From NCBI RefSeq assembly GCF_025465275.1, contig NZ_JAODNK010000034.1:49067-113066 (forward strand): a DNA stretch of 64,000 bases, read 5' to 3'. Below the pieces are notes generated by a model. That model saw nothing but the letters and a program-made list of their open reading frames with translations, did not search any database and was not told the DNA's origin. The number at the start of each line of letters is the position of its first letter. Position 1 is the stretch's first letter. The stretch is from Nocardia sp. GTDB lineage: Bacteria > Actinomycetota > Actinomycetes > Mycobacteriales > Mycobacteriaceae. Below are positions 34,034 to 43,256 of this stretch, piece after piece. Position numbers and translations under genes: made by a program.

Positions 34034-34054
34034 CCGCTCGGCCCGTCAGCGGTC
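34032..34054. terminator. Small convergent hairpin
   Basis: GACCGCT/AGCGGTC, a seven-bp perfect stem with a nine-base loop, lies between the desaturase stop and the convergent SRPBCC gene, overlapping the latter's last codons. A weak bidirectional terminator is plausible. Confidence 0.35.
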
Positions 34055-34501
34055 GAGCACCTCACCCAGGCGCGACAGGGCGACCTTCCAGGTTCGCTCC
34101 ATGGCATTGCGGGCCATCTTCTGCCGGCGGTTCTCGATATCGAATCCGGTCTGGGTCAACAGCAGTCGCGTGCCACGGCCCTGGGGCTCGATCGTCCAGT
34201 CCACCACCCAGCGCGCCGGATACTCGGCGCGCAGATCGACCCAGGTGATGGTCAACTGCTCAGCGGGCCGGGCCATCAGGACTTCGCAGGCGATCTCATC
34301 GGTCGGCTGCGTCGCGTTCCGGCCGCTGGGCACCACGAAGATGAAATGCGTTCCGATCGAGGGAACGAACCCGATCGACGGCATCAGCCACCTCTCGACC
34401 AGAGTCGGCTCGGTCAGCGCGCGCCACACGGCGTCCGGCGGCTGCGGGAAGAAACTGCCGATTTCGACCGCAGCCGGATTCAACTCCGAGTCAGATATCA
34501 C
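34046..34501 (-). CDS. SRPBCC/AHSA1-like protein
   Basis: 151 residues. The N-terminal PAAVEIGSFFPQPPDAVWRALTEPTLVERWLMP is the characteristic start of activator-of-Hsp90-homologue-1-like (SRPBCC/START) proteins, followed by a strand-rich middle (TITWVDLRAEYPARWVVDWTIEPQGRGTRLLLTQTGFD) and a long C-terminal helix. Members bind hydrophobic ligands in a deep cavity, and some are polyketide cyclases. No partner suggests a ligand. Confidence 0.85.
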   Translation of the reverse strand: MISDSELNPAAVEIGSFFPQPPDAVWRALTEPTLVERWLMPSIGFVPSIGTHFIFVVPSGRNATQPTDEIACEVLMARPAEQLTITWVDLRAEYPARWVVDWTIEPQGRGTRLLLTQTGFDIENRRQKMARNAMERTWKVALSRLGEVLDR

Positions 34502-34718
34502 CGGCGCACCACCTCAACGGATCCGAACATCCCACCACCATTCCATGACGGACCGCCGATAATCCAGACCCGCTGACGGTGTTTCGTCACAGTGGGATCT
34601 CCTGGGCAGCAGTACATCTCGCCCCGCGCCCAGACATCGCTGCCGATCCGCGAATTCGGAGGGCGTGGCGGGCGGGTGGTTTGGGCGTTCTGTCGGCGGT
34701 CGCCGTTAATCTGCGAAG

Positions 34719-35378
34719 ATGGTCAAACCGGAGTCGGCCTTGCGCCGCCTGATGCGCGATACGGGAACGCTGCTGCAGCCGTACGGCTTTCACGGGGACG
34801 AGCCCACCTGGGTTCGGGTCGAGCCGGGTGGCGTGGCGTCCGTAGGCCGCACCCGGACCTTCCGGACCTGGACCGGCGGGCAGCAGGTGCTGCGCTTCGG
34901 TTTGAGCCTGAGCGCCACCCCGGCCGCCTGGTGGGAGTTCTGCAACTGGCGCACCGCGCGACTCGCCCTCCCGTCCGTTCCGATCGAGGAGGCCACCGGG
35001 CCCGGCCTGCTCGCCGACGCCGAACTACCGGACAAGATGACCGAGATGTGGTCCATGCGGATCGATCCCGAACTGCAGGGGCATGTGCACAAAAGCGATA
35101 TCGAGGCGATCCGCGACGAGCTGCCCCGCCGCGTGCACGCCTACGCGCGCCGCGCACTACGGCTGCTCGAACCGGACAGGTACCTCGATGAGCTGCTGGC
35201 GCAACCCAACCCGCACATCGGGAGCTGGGAGGCGATCGTCGTACTGCTTGCGGACCGCGGACCGAGTCCGCAACTCGACGACGCCCTGCACCAGCTGCTG
35301 CGGTTCGCGGAGCGAGACACCTCGGAATACGCCGAGGACGTCAGCGCCTACGCACAAACCCGGGCCGCCTTGGTGTGA
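34719..35378 (+). CDS. DUF4304-like hypothetical protein
   Basis: 219 residues. The first half (ALRRLMRDTGTLLQPYGFHGDEPTWVRVEPGGVASVGRTRTFRTWTGGQQVLRFGLSLSATPAAWWEF) resembles the DUF4304 layout, in which a helix is followed by strands around the phrase hxPxGFxxxxxxW. The second half is alpha-helical and Glu/Asp-rich. Function is unknown and the assignment is tentative. It stands alone between an SRPBCC gene and a TetR gene. Confidence 0.6.
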   Translation: MVKPESALRRLMRDTGTLLQPYGFHGDEPTWVRVEPGGVASVGRTRTFRTWTGGQQVLRFGLSLSATPAAWWEFCNWRTARLALPSVPIEEATGPGLLADAELPDKMTEMWSMRIDPELQGHVHKSDIEAIRDELPRRVHAYARRALRLLEPDRYLDELLAQPNPHIGSWEAIVVLLADRGPSPQLDDALHQLLRFAERDTSEYAEDVSAYAQTRAALV

Positions 35379-35509
35379 GCGCTCGCCGCGATCCTTCCTG
35401 ACCGATCCGCGCGAACCGCGTCGTCCGGCGGACACCGTCGCACACGCCGACGGCTTCCCGTAGCTACCGGTGTTCCGGGCCGCGCCGCGCCCCGCCTAGA
35501 CTCGGCGGC

Positions 35510-36247
35510 GTGTCCAGTGCCGAGCCAGTCGCACCCGCCGCGGTAGGTGGACGACAGGCGCGCTGGCAGCCGCACAATGACGAGCGTCGGGAGCGAATCG
35601 TGGCCGCCGCCATCGCATTGCTCGATGCGAGTACGCCCGGTACCGAGGTGCCGATGCAGCAGATCGCCGAGCAGGCGGGGCTCGCGAAATCCGTGGTGTA
35701 TCGGCAGTTCTCGGGCCGAGAGGACCTGGATCGGCAGGTGCGCACTGCCATCTGCGCCGAGTTCGCGGCCACCGTGGACGCGGCCCTGGAGGTCGGGGAC
35801 GGGTCGATCAGCGCGATCCTGTCGCGGGCGGTCGGGGCGGTGGTCGATTGGATCGCCGAGCATCCGCGCCGGGACGAATTCGTCCGCAGGGGGCCGGGAG
35901 TCGGCGATCCGGACGATCTGTCGGCCATGGTCGGGTTGCAGGCGGAGATCGCCGGACGGGCCCGGCGGCTGGTGTCGGGACTGGCCGGGGTGGTCGGCGT
36001 GGTCGATGAGCCGGCGGTCGACACCATGACCTTCGCCATCGTGTCGATGACCGAGACGACGGTGAACCGGTGGACCCGCGATCCGACTCCGGCGCTGACT
36101 CGCGCGGAACTGGTTGCGGCAGTGTCGGGTTACGCGTGGAGCGTGCTCGACGGAGTCGCCCGGGGGCACGGGCTGACGCTCGATCCCGAACGTCCGCTGC
36201 TCACGGTATTGAGCGAACTCGCCGCGAGTTCGCTCCCGCTGGAATGA
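35510..36247 (+). CDS. TetR-family transcriptional regulator
   Basis: 245 residues from GTG 35510. The HTH segment is RERIVAAAIALLDASTPGTEVPMQQIAEQAGLAKSVVYRQFSGREDLDRQV. The C-terminal half contains ILSRAVGAVVDWIAEHPRRDEFV and a helix pair near the end, typical of ligand-binding TetR proteins near lipid-metabolism genes. It is convergent with the diiron oxygenase at 36252, four bases away, and is the only regulator at this end of the isoprenoid block; it may control it or the oxygenase, but no operator was recognised. Confidence 0.85.
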   Translation: MSSAEPVAPAAVGGRQARWQPHNDERRERIVAAAIALLDASTPGTEVPMQQIAEQAGLAKSVVYRQFSGREDLDRQVRTAICAEFAATVDAALEVGDGSISAILSRAVGAVVDWIAEHPRRDEFVRRGPGVGDPDDLSAMVGLQAEIAGRARRLVSGLAGVVGVVDEPAVDTMTFAIVSMTETTVNRWTRDPTPALTRAELVAAVSGYAWSVLDGVARGHGLTLDPERPLLTVLSELAASSLPLE

Positions 36248-36251
36248 TCCG

Positions 36252-37241
36252 CTACGCCGCGCGCCGATCGGGCTCGCTGCGATAGCGCGAGGCGACGCCG
36301 TCGATGTGCAGCATCGACCACAGTCGCCGCGAGACCGGATTCATCATCCCGAGATCGCGGGCGAGCGCACGCATATCGCCGAAGTACCCGGACAGGATGC
36401 GCCGCGAATACGGGCCCTCCCAGAAGGCTTCGCGCATCACCTCGTCCGGGATGTCGAACTGATCGGCGAACGACTGCGGCGGGGCCATGATCTGGGTGAC
36501 CAGCCAGCGCAGGGCCAGCGGGAACGCGACCGAGGACACCGCGCGCCCGGCCTTGCCCATGCGAGACAGGTGCGCCTCGAGGAACTCCCCGGCGAAGGTG
36601 ATGTGCCGCGCCTCCTCGGCAACGTGAATCTCCATGGTGCGCAAGACCATCGGCGGCACCTTGCCGCCCTGCCGGATCAGCGCCTTCTGATAGTGATCGA
36701 TCGGCTCCTCACCACCGAGGATGCCGATGAACAGGATGACGTGCGCATAGCCGCCCGCGACACCGATGAACGGCGACAGCATCTTGAACAGCGGCCGCAT
36801 GCCGGGCACATCCACGCCGATGCGATTGACCAGCTCCTGGAACATCTGGATGTGGTTGCACTCCTCGGTCATCTCGTGGAGGCAGTAGCGGAACTCCGGC
36901 GACCCATTGGGCAGCTTCATGATGTACTGCATCATTCCGCGGATGAGGACGCTCTCGAAGGCCGCGCCGACCTTGATGACATTGGCGATGCGCCAGCGCC
37001 CGATCTCGATCTGCCGGTCCAGCGGCAGGCTCCGATACCACTCGGTGGCGCCCAGCGGATCGTATTCCGGGGCCAGCACCCAGCGCGGATCCTGCGGGTC
37101 CAGCTGGAATTCCGGCGCGTCCCAATCGATATCGAGATAGGGATCGAACCGGCGGTGGACCGATCCGTCGGACAGGGTGGCCAGCGCCGCGCGATAGTCG
37201 GCGTCGAAGAACTCGGTGCGAACCGAATCGGACAGCGTCAT
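36252..37241 (-). CDS. AurF-like diiron oxygenase
   Basis: 329 residues, ATG 37241 with GAGGAGACACCG upstream. Two EExxH iron-binding motifs are evident, EECNH (126-130) and EEARH (209-213), in a helical bundle as in the p-aminobenzoate N-oxygenase AurF/CmlI group. AurF-type enzymes carry out N-oxygenation or hydroxylation using a diiron centre and O2. It is the last of the minus-strand run, 112 bases after the flavin monooxygenase, and fits a tailoring oxidase for the isoprenoid pathway, although it could also serve an unrelated lipid substrate. Confidence 0.82.
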   Translation of the reverse strand: MTLSDSVRTEFFDADYRAALATLSDGSVHRRFDPYLDIDWDAPEFQLDPQDPRWVLAPEYDPLGATEWYRSLPLDRQIEIGRWRIANVIKVGAAFESVLIRGMMQYIMKLPNGSPEFRYCLHEMTEECNHIQMFQELVNRIGVDVPGMRPLFKMLSPFIGVAGGYAHVILFIGILGGEEPIDHYQKALIRQGGKVPPMVLRTMEIHVAEEARHITFAGEFLEAHLSRMGKAGRAVSSVAFPLALRWLVTQIMAPPQSFADQFDIPDEVMREAFWEGPYSRRILSGYFGDMRALARDLGMMNPVSRRLWSMLHIDGVASRYRSEPDRRAA

Positions 37242-37353
37242 CGGTGTCTCCTCGTGCAGTGGGGGCGGCGCAGCGCCGCCACCCCTTCCGAGGATATATG
37301 GGACTCGCGGTCCCACACAATAGTTTCGCCCGCCGGCGTGGGCTACCGGCCGT

Positions 37354-38832
37354 TCAGACGGCTACCTCGTCCGCGCGCGGCGTCGTGGCGTAGGCCTCGA
37401 CATCGAACTTCCGCAGCTGCCGCCGGAACCTGAAGCTGAAGTCGGGCCACAGCGTGGCGTTCTTACCGTTCTTGTCCAGGAACCAGCTGGTGCAGCCGCC
37501 GGTGAGCCAGACACTGCCGGCCATCTTCTCCTGCAGCCCCTGGTGGTACTCGTCCTGGACGTCCTTTCGAATCTCCACCGTTTTCAGGCCCTGCTTCTCC
37601 ATCGTCGCAATCGCATCGAGAACGTAGTTGATCTGCGATTCGATGATGTAGATCAGCGAGGTGTAGTTCAGCCCGGAGTTGGGGCCGAGCATGACGAAGA
37701 CGTTCGGGAAGTTCGAGACGACCGTGCCCTTGTAGGCCGAAATACCCTCGGCGTCATACAGTTCGGACAAGGTGCTGCCATCGCGGCCGCGAAAGGACTC
37801 CCACGTCGGCGAGTCGGTGACCCGGAAGCCGGTGCACAGCACAATGGTGTCGACCTCGCGTTCGGTGCCGTCCTCCGAGACGATCGAGCTCCCCCGAATC
37901 TCCTTGATGCCGTCACTGACAACATCGACATCATCGCGAACCAGGGTCGGGTACAAGGTATTCGAGATCAGCATGCGCTTGCAGCCCAAGCGGTAGTCGG
38001 GGGTCAACTGCCGCCGCAGCGCCGGATCACGCACCTCGTACCGCATCTTGACCCGCGCGACCAGTTCCAGTAGCACCGCTGCCTGCGGGAACTTGGTCTG
38101 CAGGACCACAAATAGCTCGCGGTTCGCGTAGATGGCCGCGCGCAACAGCCGCTGCAGGCCCGGAACATGTTTGAAGGCAAATCGCTCGAACGACAGGTAC
38201 CGGCGGCCGAAATGCGGCAGCACCCATTGCGGGGTGCGCTGGTATACGTCCAGGTGAGCGACCTCGTCCGCGATGGACGGCACGATCTGCGCGGCGGAGG
38301 CGCCGGTGCCGATGACGGCGACCCGGCTGTCCGTCAGATCGGCATCGTGATCCCAGCGCGAGGAGTGGAAGATCTTCCCCTCGAATGTGTGAATCCCCTT
38401 GATATCCGGCAGACTCGGCTCACACAGCACCCCGACCGCGGTCACGACGATATCCGCGGTGAACAGGCCCTGATTGGTCTGGACCTCCCACCGGGCATCC
38501 GTCTCGTTCCATGCCGCGCCGACCATTTCGCAGCCGAAGACATGCTTGTCGCGGACGTCGTACCGGTCGGCAATGGTGCGGATGTACTGGTGAATCTCCG
38601 CCTGCTGCGAGAAGGAGCGGGACCACTCCGGGTTCAGTGCGAACGAGTACGAGTACAGATGCGACGGAACGTCGCAGGCCGCCCCCGGATAGGTATTGTC
38701 CCGCCAGGTGCCGCCGACGTCGCTACCGCGTTCGAGTACCCGAAAGTCGCTGTACCCCTCCTGGCTCAGCCGAATGGCGGTACCGAGTCCGGCGAGCCCA
38801 CTACCGATGATCAGAACATGCGTGTGGTTCAT
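37354..38832 (-). CDS. Baeyer-Villiger-type flavin-containing monooxygenase
   Basis: 492 residues. The first FAD motif is HVLIIGSGLAGLGTAIRLSQEGYSDFRVLERGSDVGGTWRDNTYPG, with GGTW. The Baeyer-Villiger fingerprint FxGxxxHxxxW is present as FEGKIFHSSRW (150-160), and VAVIGTGASAAQIVPSI is the NADPH-binding site. It resembles EthA-like enzymes. It starts eight bases after the HMG-CoA synthase stop, so is in the same transcript. In context it may insert oxygen into a ketone or oxidise a hydrocarbon-derived intermediate of the isoprenoid. Confidence 0.87.
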   Translation of the reverse strand: MNHTHVLIIGSGLAGLGTAIRLSQEGYSDFRVLERGSDVGGTWRDNTYPGAACDVPSHLYSYSFALNPEWSRSFSQQAEIHQYIRTIADRYDVRDKHVFGCEMVGAAWNETDARWEVQTNQGLFTADIVVTAVGVLCEPSLPDIKGIHTFEGKIFHSSRWDHDADLTDSRVAVIGTGASAAQIVPSIADEVAHLDVYQRTPQWVLPHFGRRYLSFERFAFKHVPGLQRLLRAAIYANRELFVVLQTKFPQAAVLLELVARVKMRYEVRDPALRRQLTPDYRLGCKRMLISNTLYPTLVRDDVDVVSDGIKEIRGSSIVSEDGTEREVDTIVLCTGFRVTDSPTWESFRGRDGSTLSELYDAEGISAYKGTVVSNFPNVFVMLGPNSGLNYTSLIYIIESQINYVLDAIATMEKQGLKTVEIRKDVQDEYHQGLQEKMAGSVWLTGGCTSWFLDKNGKNATLWPDFSFRFRRQLRKFDVEAYATTPRADEVAV

Positions 38833-38840
38833 GGTGGCCC

Positions 38841-40013
38841 CTACCGGGATTCGTAGATGCGCTTGTGGCCGGAGATCGCGGACAACCGGAACGGGCGGGC
38901 GGTCTCCTCGAGCGTGGCGTGGTACATGCCGTCACTCGGAGTCCGGGCCTCGTGCAGTTCGCGATAACGGTCGTAGCCGAGAGGTGCGCGCGTGCCGATG
39001 GCCTGCCGGTTGGCATCGGTCCTGAGGTGCTCGCGGTAGCCGGATTGCACAGTGCCGCTGAAGAATTCGGCGACACTGCCAGACCCGTAGCTGATGAAGG
39101 CCAGGGCGCGATCGGAGAGGTCGTCGGCGTGGTCGAGCAGCGAGATCAAACCGAGGTAGAGCGATGCGGTGTAGCTGTTGCCGACCGTGCGGTTATAGAG
39201 GGTGGTGTGATCGATCGCGGCGGCAATCTCGGCGGCATCCGCGGTGTGGCCCTGGCTTTCGAGCAGGTGGCGGTGCGCCTTGTAGGCCATCTTCGTGAAT
39301 GGCTGGTGGTAGCAGAATGCGGCGAATTCGGCGAGCCCACGACCACCCTGTCGCCGGTAGTCGGTCCAGGCTTCCTGCGCGGCCTTCTGGTACGCGTTGA
39401 CGGAAGTCTTGCCATCGACCATGGCGGTGGTGCTGTAGTTGGGGCGCCAGAAGTCCTGGATGTCGGCGCTGTAGAGCCCGGAATAGGGATCCAGCTGCAG
39501 GATCGCAGGATTCGCGCTGACGAGCATCGCGACCGCAGCACCGCCCTGGGTCGGTTCACCAGGGGAATCCAGCTCGTATTTCGCAATATCGGCCGCGATG
39601 ACCAGCACGCGTTGCGACGGGTCGCGGGCGATGAGTCCGGCAGCGAACTGCAATCCGGCCGTGCCGCCGTAGCAAGCCTGTTTGAGCTCGACGATACGGG
39701 TCGTATTGGGCAGGCCGATCAGCGAATGCAGGTAGAGGCCAGCGGCTTTGGATTGGTCCACGCCGGTTTCGGTGGCCAGCAGCACGGTACGGATATTGTC
39801 GGTGCCGTGCCGGGCGAGGATGGGCTGTGCGGCGGCCGCGGCGATGGTGACGATGTCCTCGTCGGCCGCGGCGACACTCATCTTCTCCTGGCCGATTCCG
39901 ATATAGAACTTATCGCGATCCACGCCCAGCCGATCGGCCAATACGGCGTGATCGAGTGCGTAGTGGGTGGTGGCGAACGAAAGGTCGTGTATTCCGACCG
40001 GCGTCGTGGTCAT
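38841..40013 (-). CDS. mvaS: Hydroxymethylglutaryl-CoA synthase
   Basis: 390 residues, the normal length for a bacterial HMG-CoA synthase. The catalytic Cys is at 114 in ELKQACYGGTAGLQ, and the conserved IGIGQEKMSV region lies at 38-47. It condenses acetoacetyl-CoA and acetyl-CoA to HMG-CoA, the first committed step. It is the last mevalonate gene in the run, and its ATG overlaps the reductase stop (ATGA). Acetoacetyl-CoA supply (thiolase or NphT7-type) is not encoded in the window. Confidence 0.92.
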   Translation of the reverse strand: MTTTPVGIHDLSFATTHYALDHAVLADRLGVDRDKFYIGIGQEKMSVAAADEDIVTIAAAAAQPILARHGTDNIRTVLLATETGVDQSKAAGLYLHSLIGLPNTTRIVELKQACYGGTAGLQFAAGLIARDPSQRVLVIAADIAKYELDSPGEPTQGGAAVAMLVSANPAILQLDPYSGLYSADIQDFWRPNYSTTAMVDGKTSVNAYQKAAQEAWTDYRRQGGRGLAEFAAFCYHQPFTKMAYKAHRHLLESQGHTADAAEIAAAIDHTTLYNRTVGNSYTASLYLGLISLLDHADDLSDRALAFISYGSGSVAEFFSGTVQSGYREHLRTDANRQAIGTRAPLGYDRYRELHEARTPSDGMYHATLEETARPFRLSAISGHKRIYESR

Positions 40014-41068
40014 CGCTGTACTCCGTTGCTCGAGGTGGGCCGTTCGAATTGGGTGTGTGCACGCATCAATTCACCGCGATTGGTCTGTGCCGCCATCAGC
40101 GAAAGTTCGCCGCACAGCACCGTGGCCGCGGCGATGGCGGCGAGCCGGCGGGCATTGGCGCCGGGCTCGCGAGCCTCGCGACATCCCAGGCGGGCCAGGT
40201 TCTCGTCGACGAAACTCGCGTGTTTGCCGTTTCCGATCGTGCCGACAATGAGATTGGGCAGGGTGCACGAGAAATAGAGGTCCCCGTCGCGGTCTTCGGC
40301 GTGCGTGATGCCCTGGGAGCCTTCGACGATATTCGCGGCATCCTGCCCGGTGGCCAGGTAGAACGCGAGCAGCATATTGGCGTAATGCGCGTTGGCGGAA
40401 CGGATTCCACCGGCCAGTAGCGTGCCGATCAGGTTCTTGCGGATGTTCAGCTCGACGACCTGCCGAGCGGTGGTGTGCAGTCGCTGCTCCACCACCTCGC
40501 GGGGTATGAGAAGTTCGGTGATGACATTCTTGCCACGGCCCAGGATCCCGTTGACGGCGGTCGCCTTCTTGTCCGTGCAGTAGTTCCCGGAGATCGAGCC
40601 GTACCGCACGCCGGGAATCGTCTCCAGAATGTGGTCCATGAGGTGGTCGCTGGCGAGCGTGGCCATATTGTGGCCCGAGGCGTCGCCGGTGGTGAATTCG
40701 AAGCGCAGGAACAACAGATTCCCGGTGATCTGATGATGCAGATCGATGAGCTGCGCGAAACGGCTGCTGCCCGCGACTACCTGCTGCAACTGGGCGAACT
40801 CGGCCTCGAGCCGGGTGACGGTGGTGTAGGCCGTGTAGGCGTCATCGGCTTCGAGCAGGATCGACCGGGTCATGCGCTCGTCAACAAGCGTTGCCACCAC
40901 GCCTTTTTCGGTCAGCGTGGTGATCCGCGCACCGCGGCCGACCGAGGGCCACAGCGGCGTTTCGTACGTCGCCAGGGGTACGTCCACGCTGTCGTCGAGG
41001 GTATTGCCGGTAATGCGCAGCGGTCCCACCCACTGCATCGGGACTGCCGCATAGGACATGTCGTTCAT
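40010..41068 (-). CDS. mvaA: Hydroxymethylglutaryl-CoA reductase
   Basis: 352 residues from ATG 41068, with GAAGGAGTCACC upstream. Catalytic regions are TYETPLWPSVGRGA (Glu), GNYCTDKKATAVN (the Lys in DKK) and GQDAANIVEGSQG (Asp). It reduces HMG-CoA to mevalonate with NAD(P)H. The sequence resembles the short class I-like enzyme of Streptomyces mevalonate clusters rather than the archaeal or Pseudomonas types. Overlaps the fni stop and the mvaS start by four bases each. Confidence 0.92.
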   Translation of the reverse strand: MNDMSYAAVPMQWVGPLRITGNTLDDSVDVPLATYETPLWPSVGRGARITTLTEKGVVATLVDERMTRSILLEADDAYTAYTTVTRLEAEFAQLQQVVAGSSRFAQLIDLHHQITGNLLFLRFEFTTGDASGHNMATLASDHLMDHILETIPGVRYGSISGNYCTDKKATAVNGILGRGKNVITELLIPREVVEQRLHTTARQVVELNIRKNLIGTLLAGGIRSANAHYANMLLAFYLATGQDAANIVEGSQGITHAEDRDGDLYFSCTLPNLIVGTIGNGKHASFVDENLARLGCREAREPGANARRLAAIAAATVLCGELSLMAAQTNRGELMRAHTQFERPTSSNGVQR

Positions 41069-42159
41069 GGGTGACTCCTTCTCGAACTGTGCGATTCGCT
41101 CCACCAGGGGCTCCGGTGGGCATAGGAATCCGCGTCGATGCCACGCAGGTGGCAGAACGTAGCCACGTCACCGGTGATCAGCAGATCGCAACCGGCCAGG
41201 TCCGCGGGCGTGCGCGCACCGAGCACGGTCAGCAATTGCCGCAGTTGCCCGAGCCACGTCCCGATCGTCTCGACCAGCGCGGCTTCGTCCCGGCCGACGA
41301 TGATCTCGAGGAAGGCGCCGGCGACGCCAGTTGCCTTCGCACCCAATGCCAATGCCCGCGCCATATCGATGGGCGATCGAATGCCGCCGGAGGCGGCGAT
41401 ATCGATGCCGGTGACACCGGCGCAGTCCAGCAGGCAGCTGGGCGTGGACTGACCCCAGCTGTCGAGAAAGTCGAAATCGCCGGTGCTGCGCCGGTCGTTC
41501 TCGATGCGGGCGAAGTTGGTGCCGCCACGGCCACCGACATCGGCCACCGTGACCCCGGCATCACGCAACCAGGTGACGGTCTGCCTGCTGAGGCCGAAAC
41601 CGACTTCCTTGACGATCACCGGAACGGAACTGTGTGCGACGATCTGCTCGATCTGGCGCGGCCAGGACCCGAAGGACCGGTCGCCTTCGGGCATGACGAC
41701 TTCCTGCACCGCATTGAGATGGATCTGCAGGGCGTCGGCCTCGAGCAGATCGATCGCCCGGTCCACCTGATCCACGGTCGCGGTGGCGTTCACATTCGCC
41801 ATGACGAAGCCGTGCGGATTCTCCTGCCGCAGCACCCGGTAGGTGCCGGCGACCGCGGGATCCCGGAAGAAAGCGCTCATCGATCCGGACGCGATCGGGA
41901 CCCCGGTCTCGCGGGCGGCAATGGCCAACTTCCGGTTGATCTCCCCGGTCCGCGTGCTGCCCCCCGTCATGGCATTGACAAAAAGCGGTGTTTCCCAGCT
42001 CTTTCCGGCGAACTCGACGGCCAGCGAGACATCCTGGCTGTCGATTCCGGCGAGGGCGTGGTGCACGAAGGAGACCGAGTCGAAATCGCTTGCGCCGCTG
42101 TCCTGGCGCCGCTGGCTCACGGCATGGCGAACGTGGTCGTCCTTGCGGTCGGCGATCAT
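41065..42159 (-). CDS. fni: Type 2 isopentenyl-diphosphate isomerase
   Basis: 364 residues from ATG 42159. RKDDHVRHAV near the start, PLFVNAMTGGSTRTGEINRKLA and VADVGGRGGTNFARIENDRR are typical FMN-dependent isomerase (Fni) motifs, and DIAASGGIRSPIDMARALALGA forms the phosphate-binding end of the TIM barrel. It interconverts IPP and DMAPP using FMN and NADPH and replaces the type 1 enzyme. The ATG overlaps the phosphomevalonate kinase stop (ATGA). Confidence 0.92.
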   Translation of the reverse strand: MIADRKDDHVRHAVSQRRQDSGASDFDSVSFVHHALAGIDSQDVSLAVEFAGKSWETPLFVNAMTGGSTRTGEINRKLAIAARETGVPIASGSMSAFFRDPAVAGTYRVLRQENPHGFVMANVNATATVDQVDRAIDLLEADALQIHLNAVQEVVMPEGDRSFGSWPRQIEQIVAHSSVPVIVKEVGFGLSRQTVTWLRDAGVTVADVGGRGGTNFARIENDRRSTGDFDFLDSWGQSTPSCLLDCAGVTGIDIAASGGIRSPIDMARALALGAKATGVAGAFLEIIVGRDEAALVETIGTWLGQLRQLLTVLGARTPADLAGCDLLITGDVATFCHLRGIDADSYAHRSPWWSESHSSRRSHP

Positions 42160-43256
42160 CGACACTCCCTTTCGGATGGGTGCGTCCGCAGCGGCAGCGG
42201 CCGGATACCCGCGGTGACCCACCGGTCGGTGAGTTCGTCGATCGCTGCGGAGCGCGTGCGGTCGATGAGCGCGATACCGCAGTCACCGCCGCCCGCGCCG
42301 GAGGGTTTGGCCGCCGCGCCGACCGCCGCGCCCGCCGCGCACAGCTCCTGCAGGAGCGGCGTCATGATGCCCAGTCCTGCGGTCGCGTCGAGGTTGATGA
42401 GAAGGTCTCGGGCGCAGCGGATTTCGTCACCTATGCCGATCGAGTCGTCGGCTTCGAGGGCGGCGGAGAGTCGGGCGACGCACTCGTCGCTGTGCGATAG
42501 GAAGGCGGCGCGGTCGCCGGACTGCCGGGAACTGTTGCCCAGTCCCGCAACCAATGCCGGGGTGGACGCGGGTCTCCCGGTCCAGCCGACCTGCACCGCG
42601 AGCCCGGTCGGCGCGGGCAGGGGGCCCACCGAGAATCCCGGCCACGGCGCGTGCAGCGCGGCATCGATCCCGTTGCGCGCGCTCGCCTCCGACACCAGGG
42701 CGCGGTCGGGTGAACGGTAGGCGATCCAGCCGCCCCAGGTACTCGCGGCCACATCACCGCCGGAGGCGCGCGGATTGATCGACATGGTGGCCAACATCGC
42801 CAAGCGGTACCGGTCCATCGCGCTCAGGCCGAGCTCGTAGAACCGGCCGAGGGCGGCAACCGTTACTACTGTCACGGCCGCGCTGGCACCGAGGCCGAAC
42901 TTCCTGCCGTCCGCGTCGCCGAGGTCGCTGCCGATATCCAGCCGGTAGGCCCGCGCCGGGATACCACGCTCGACGAGCAGCCGATCGACGATCGCGACCG
43001 CCGCGAAAACGTAGGCGAACGAGGCGGGCACCACACCGTCGGCGGTCGACGGGATCATTCGGTCATCGATACGCCCGCACGACAGTGTCACTCCACTGTC
43101 CAGATCCGAATGCAGTTGCGTGTCAGTACCTTCCGCCTCGGTCACCGTGGCGGTCGCGAAGCGGTCGACCGCCGTGAGAACCGCCAGATGGCCAGGCTCG
43201 ACGACGGCGTATTCGCCGGCGATGAACAGCTTGCCCGGAGCGCGGCAGGTGATCAT
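42156..43256 (-). CDS. mvaK2: Phosphomevalonate kinase
   Basis: 366 residues of the GHMP kinase family. PGKLFIAGEYAVVEPGHLAVL is motif 1, FGLGASAAVTVVTVAALGRF motif 2 (P-loop-like), and AKPSGAGGGDCGIAL motif 3. It phosphorylates mevalonate-5-phosphate to the diphosphate. It overlaps mvaD (43253) and fni by four bases each, so the four enzymes are tightly coupled. Confidence 0.9.
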   Translation of the reverse strand: MITCRAPGKLFIAGEYAVVEPGHLAVLTAVDRFATATVTEAEGTDTQLHSDLDSGVTLSCGRIDDRMIPSTADGVVPASFAYVFAAVAIVDRLLVERGIPARAYRLDIGSDLGDADGRKFGLGASAAVTVVTVAALGRFYELGLSAMDRYRLAMLATMSINPRASGGDVAASTWGGWIAYRSPDRALVSEASARNGIDAALHAPWPGFSVGPLPAPTGLAVQVGWTGRPASTPALVAGLGNSSRQSGDRAAFLSHSDECVARLSAALEADDSIGIGDEIRCARDLLINLDATAGLGIMTPLLQELCAAGAAVGAAAKPSGAGGGDCGIALIDRTRSAAIDELTDRWVTAGIRPLPLRTHPSERECR

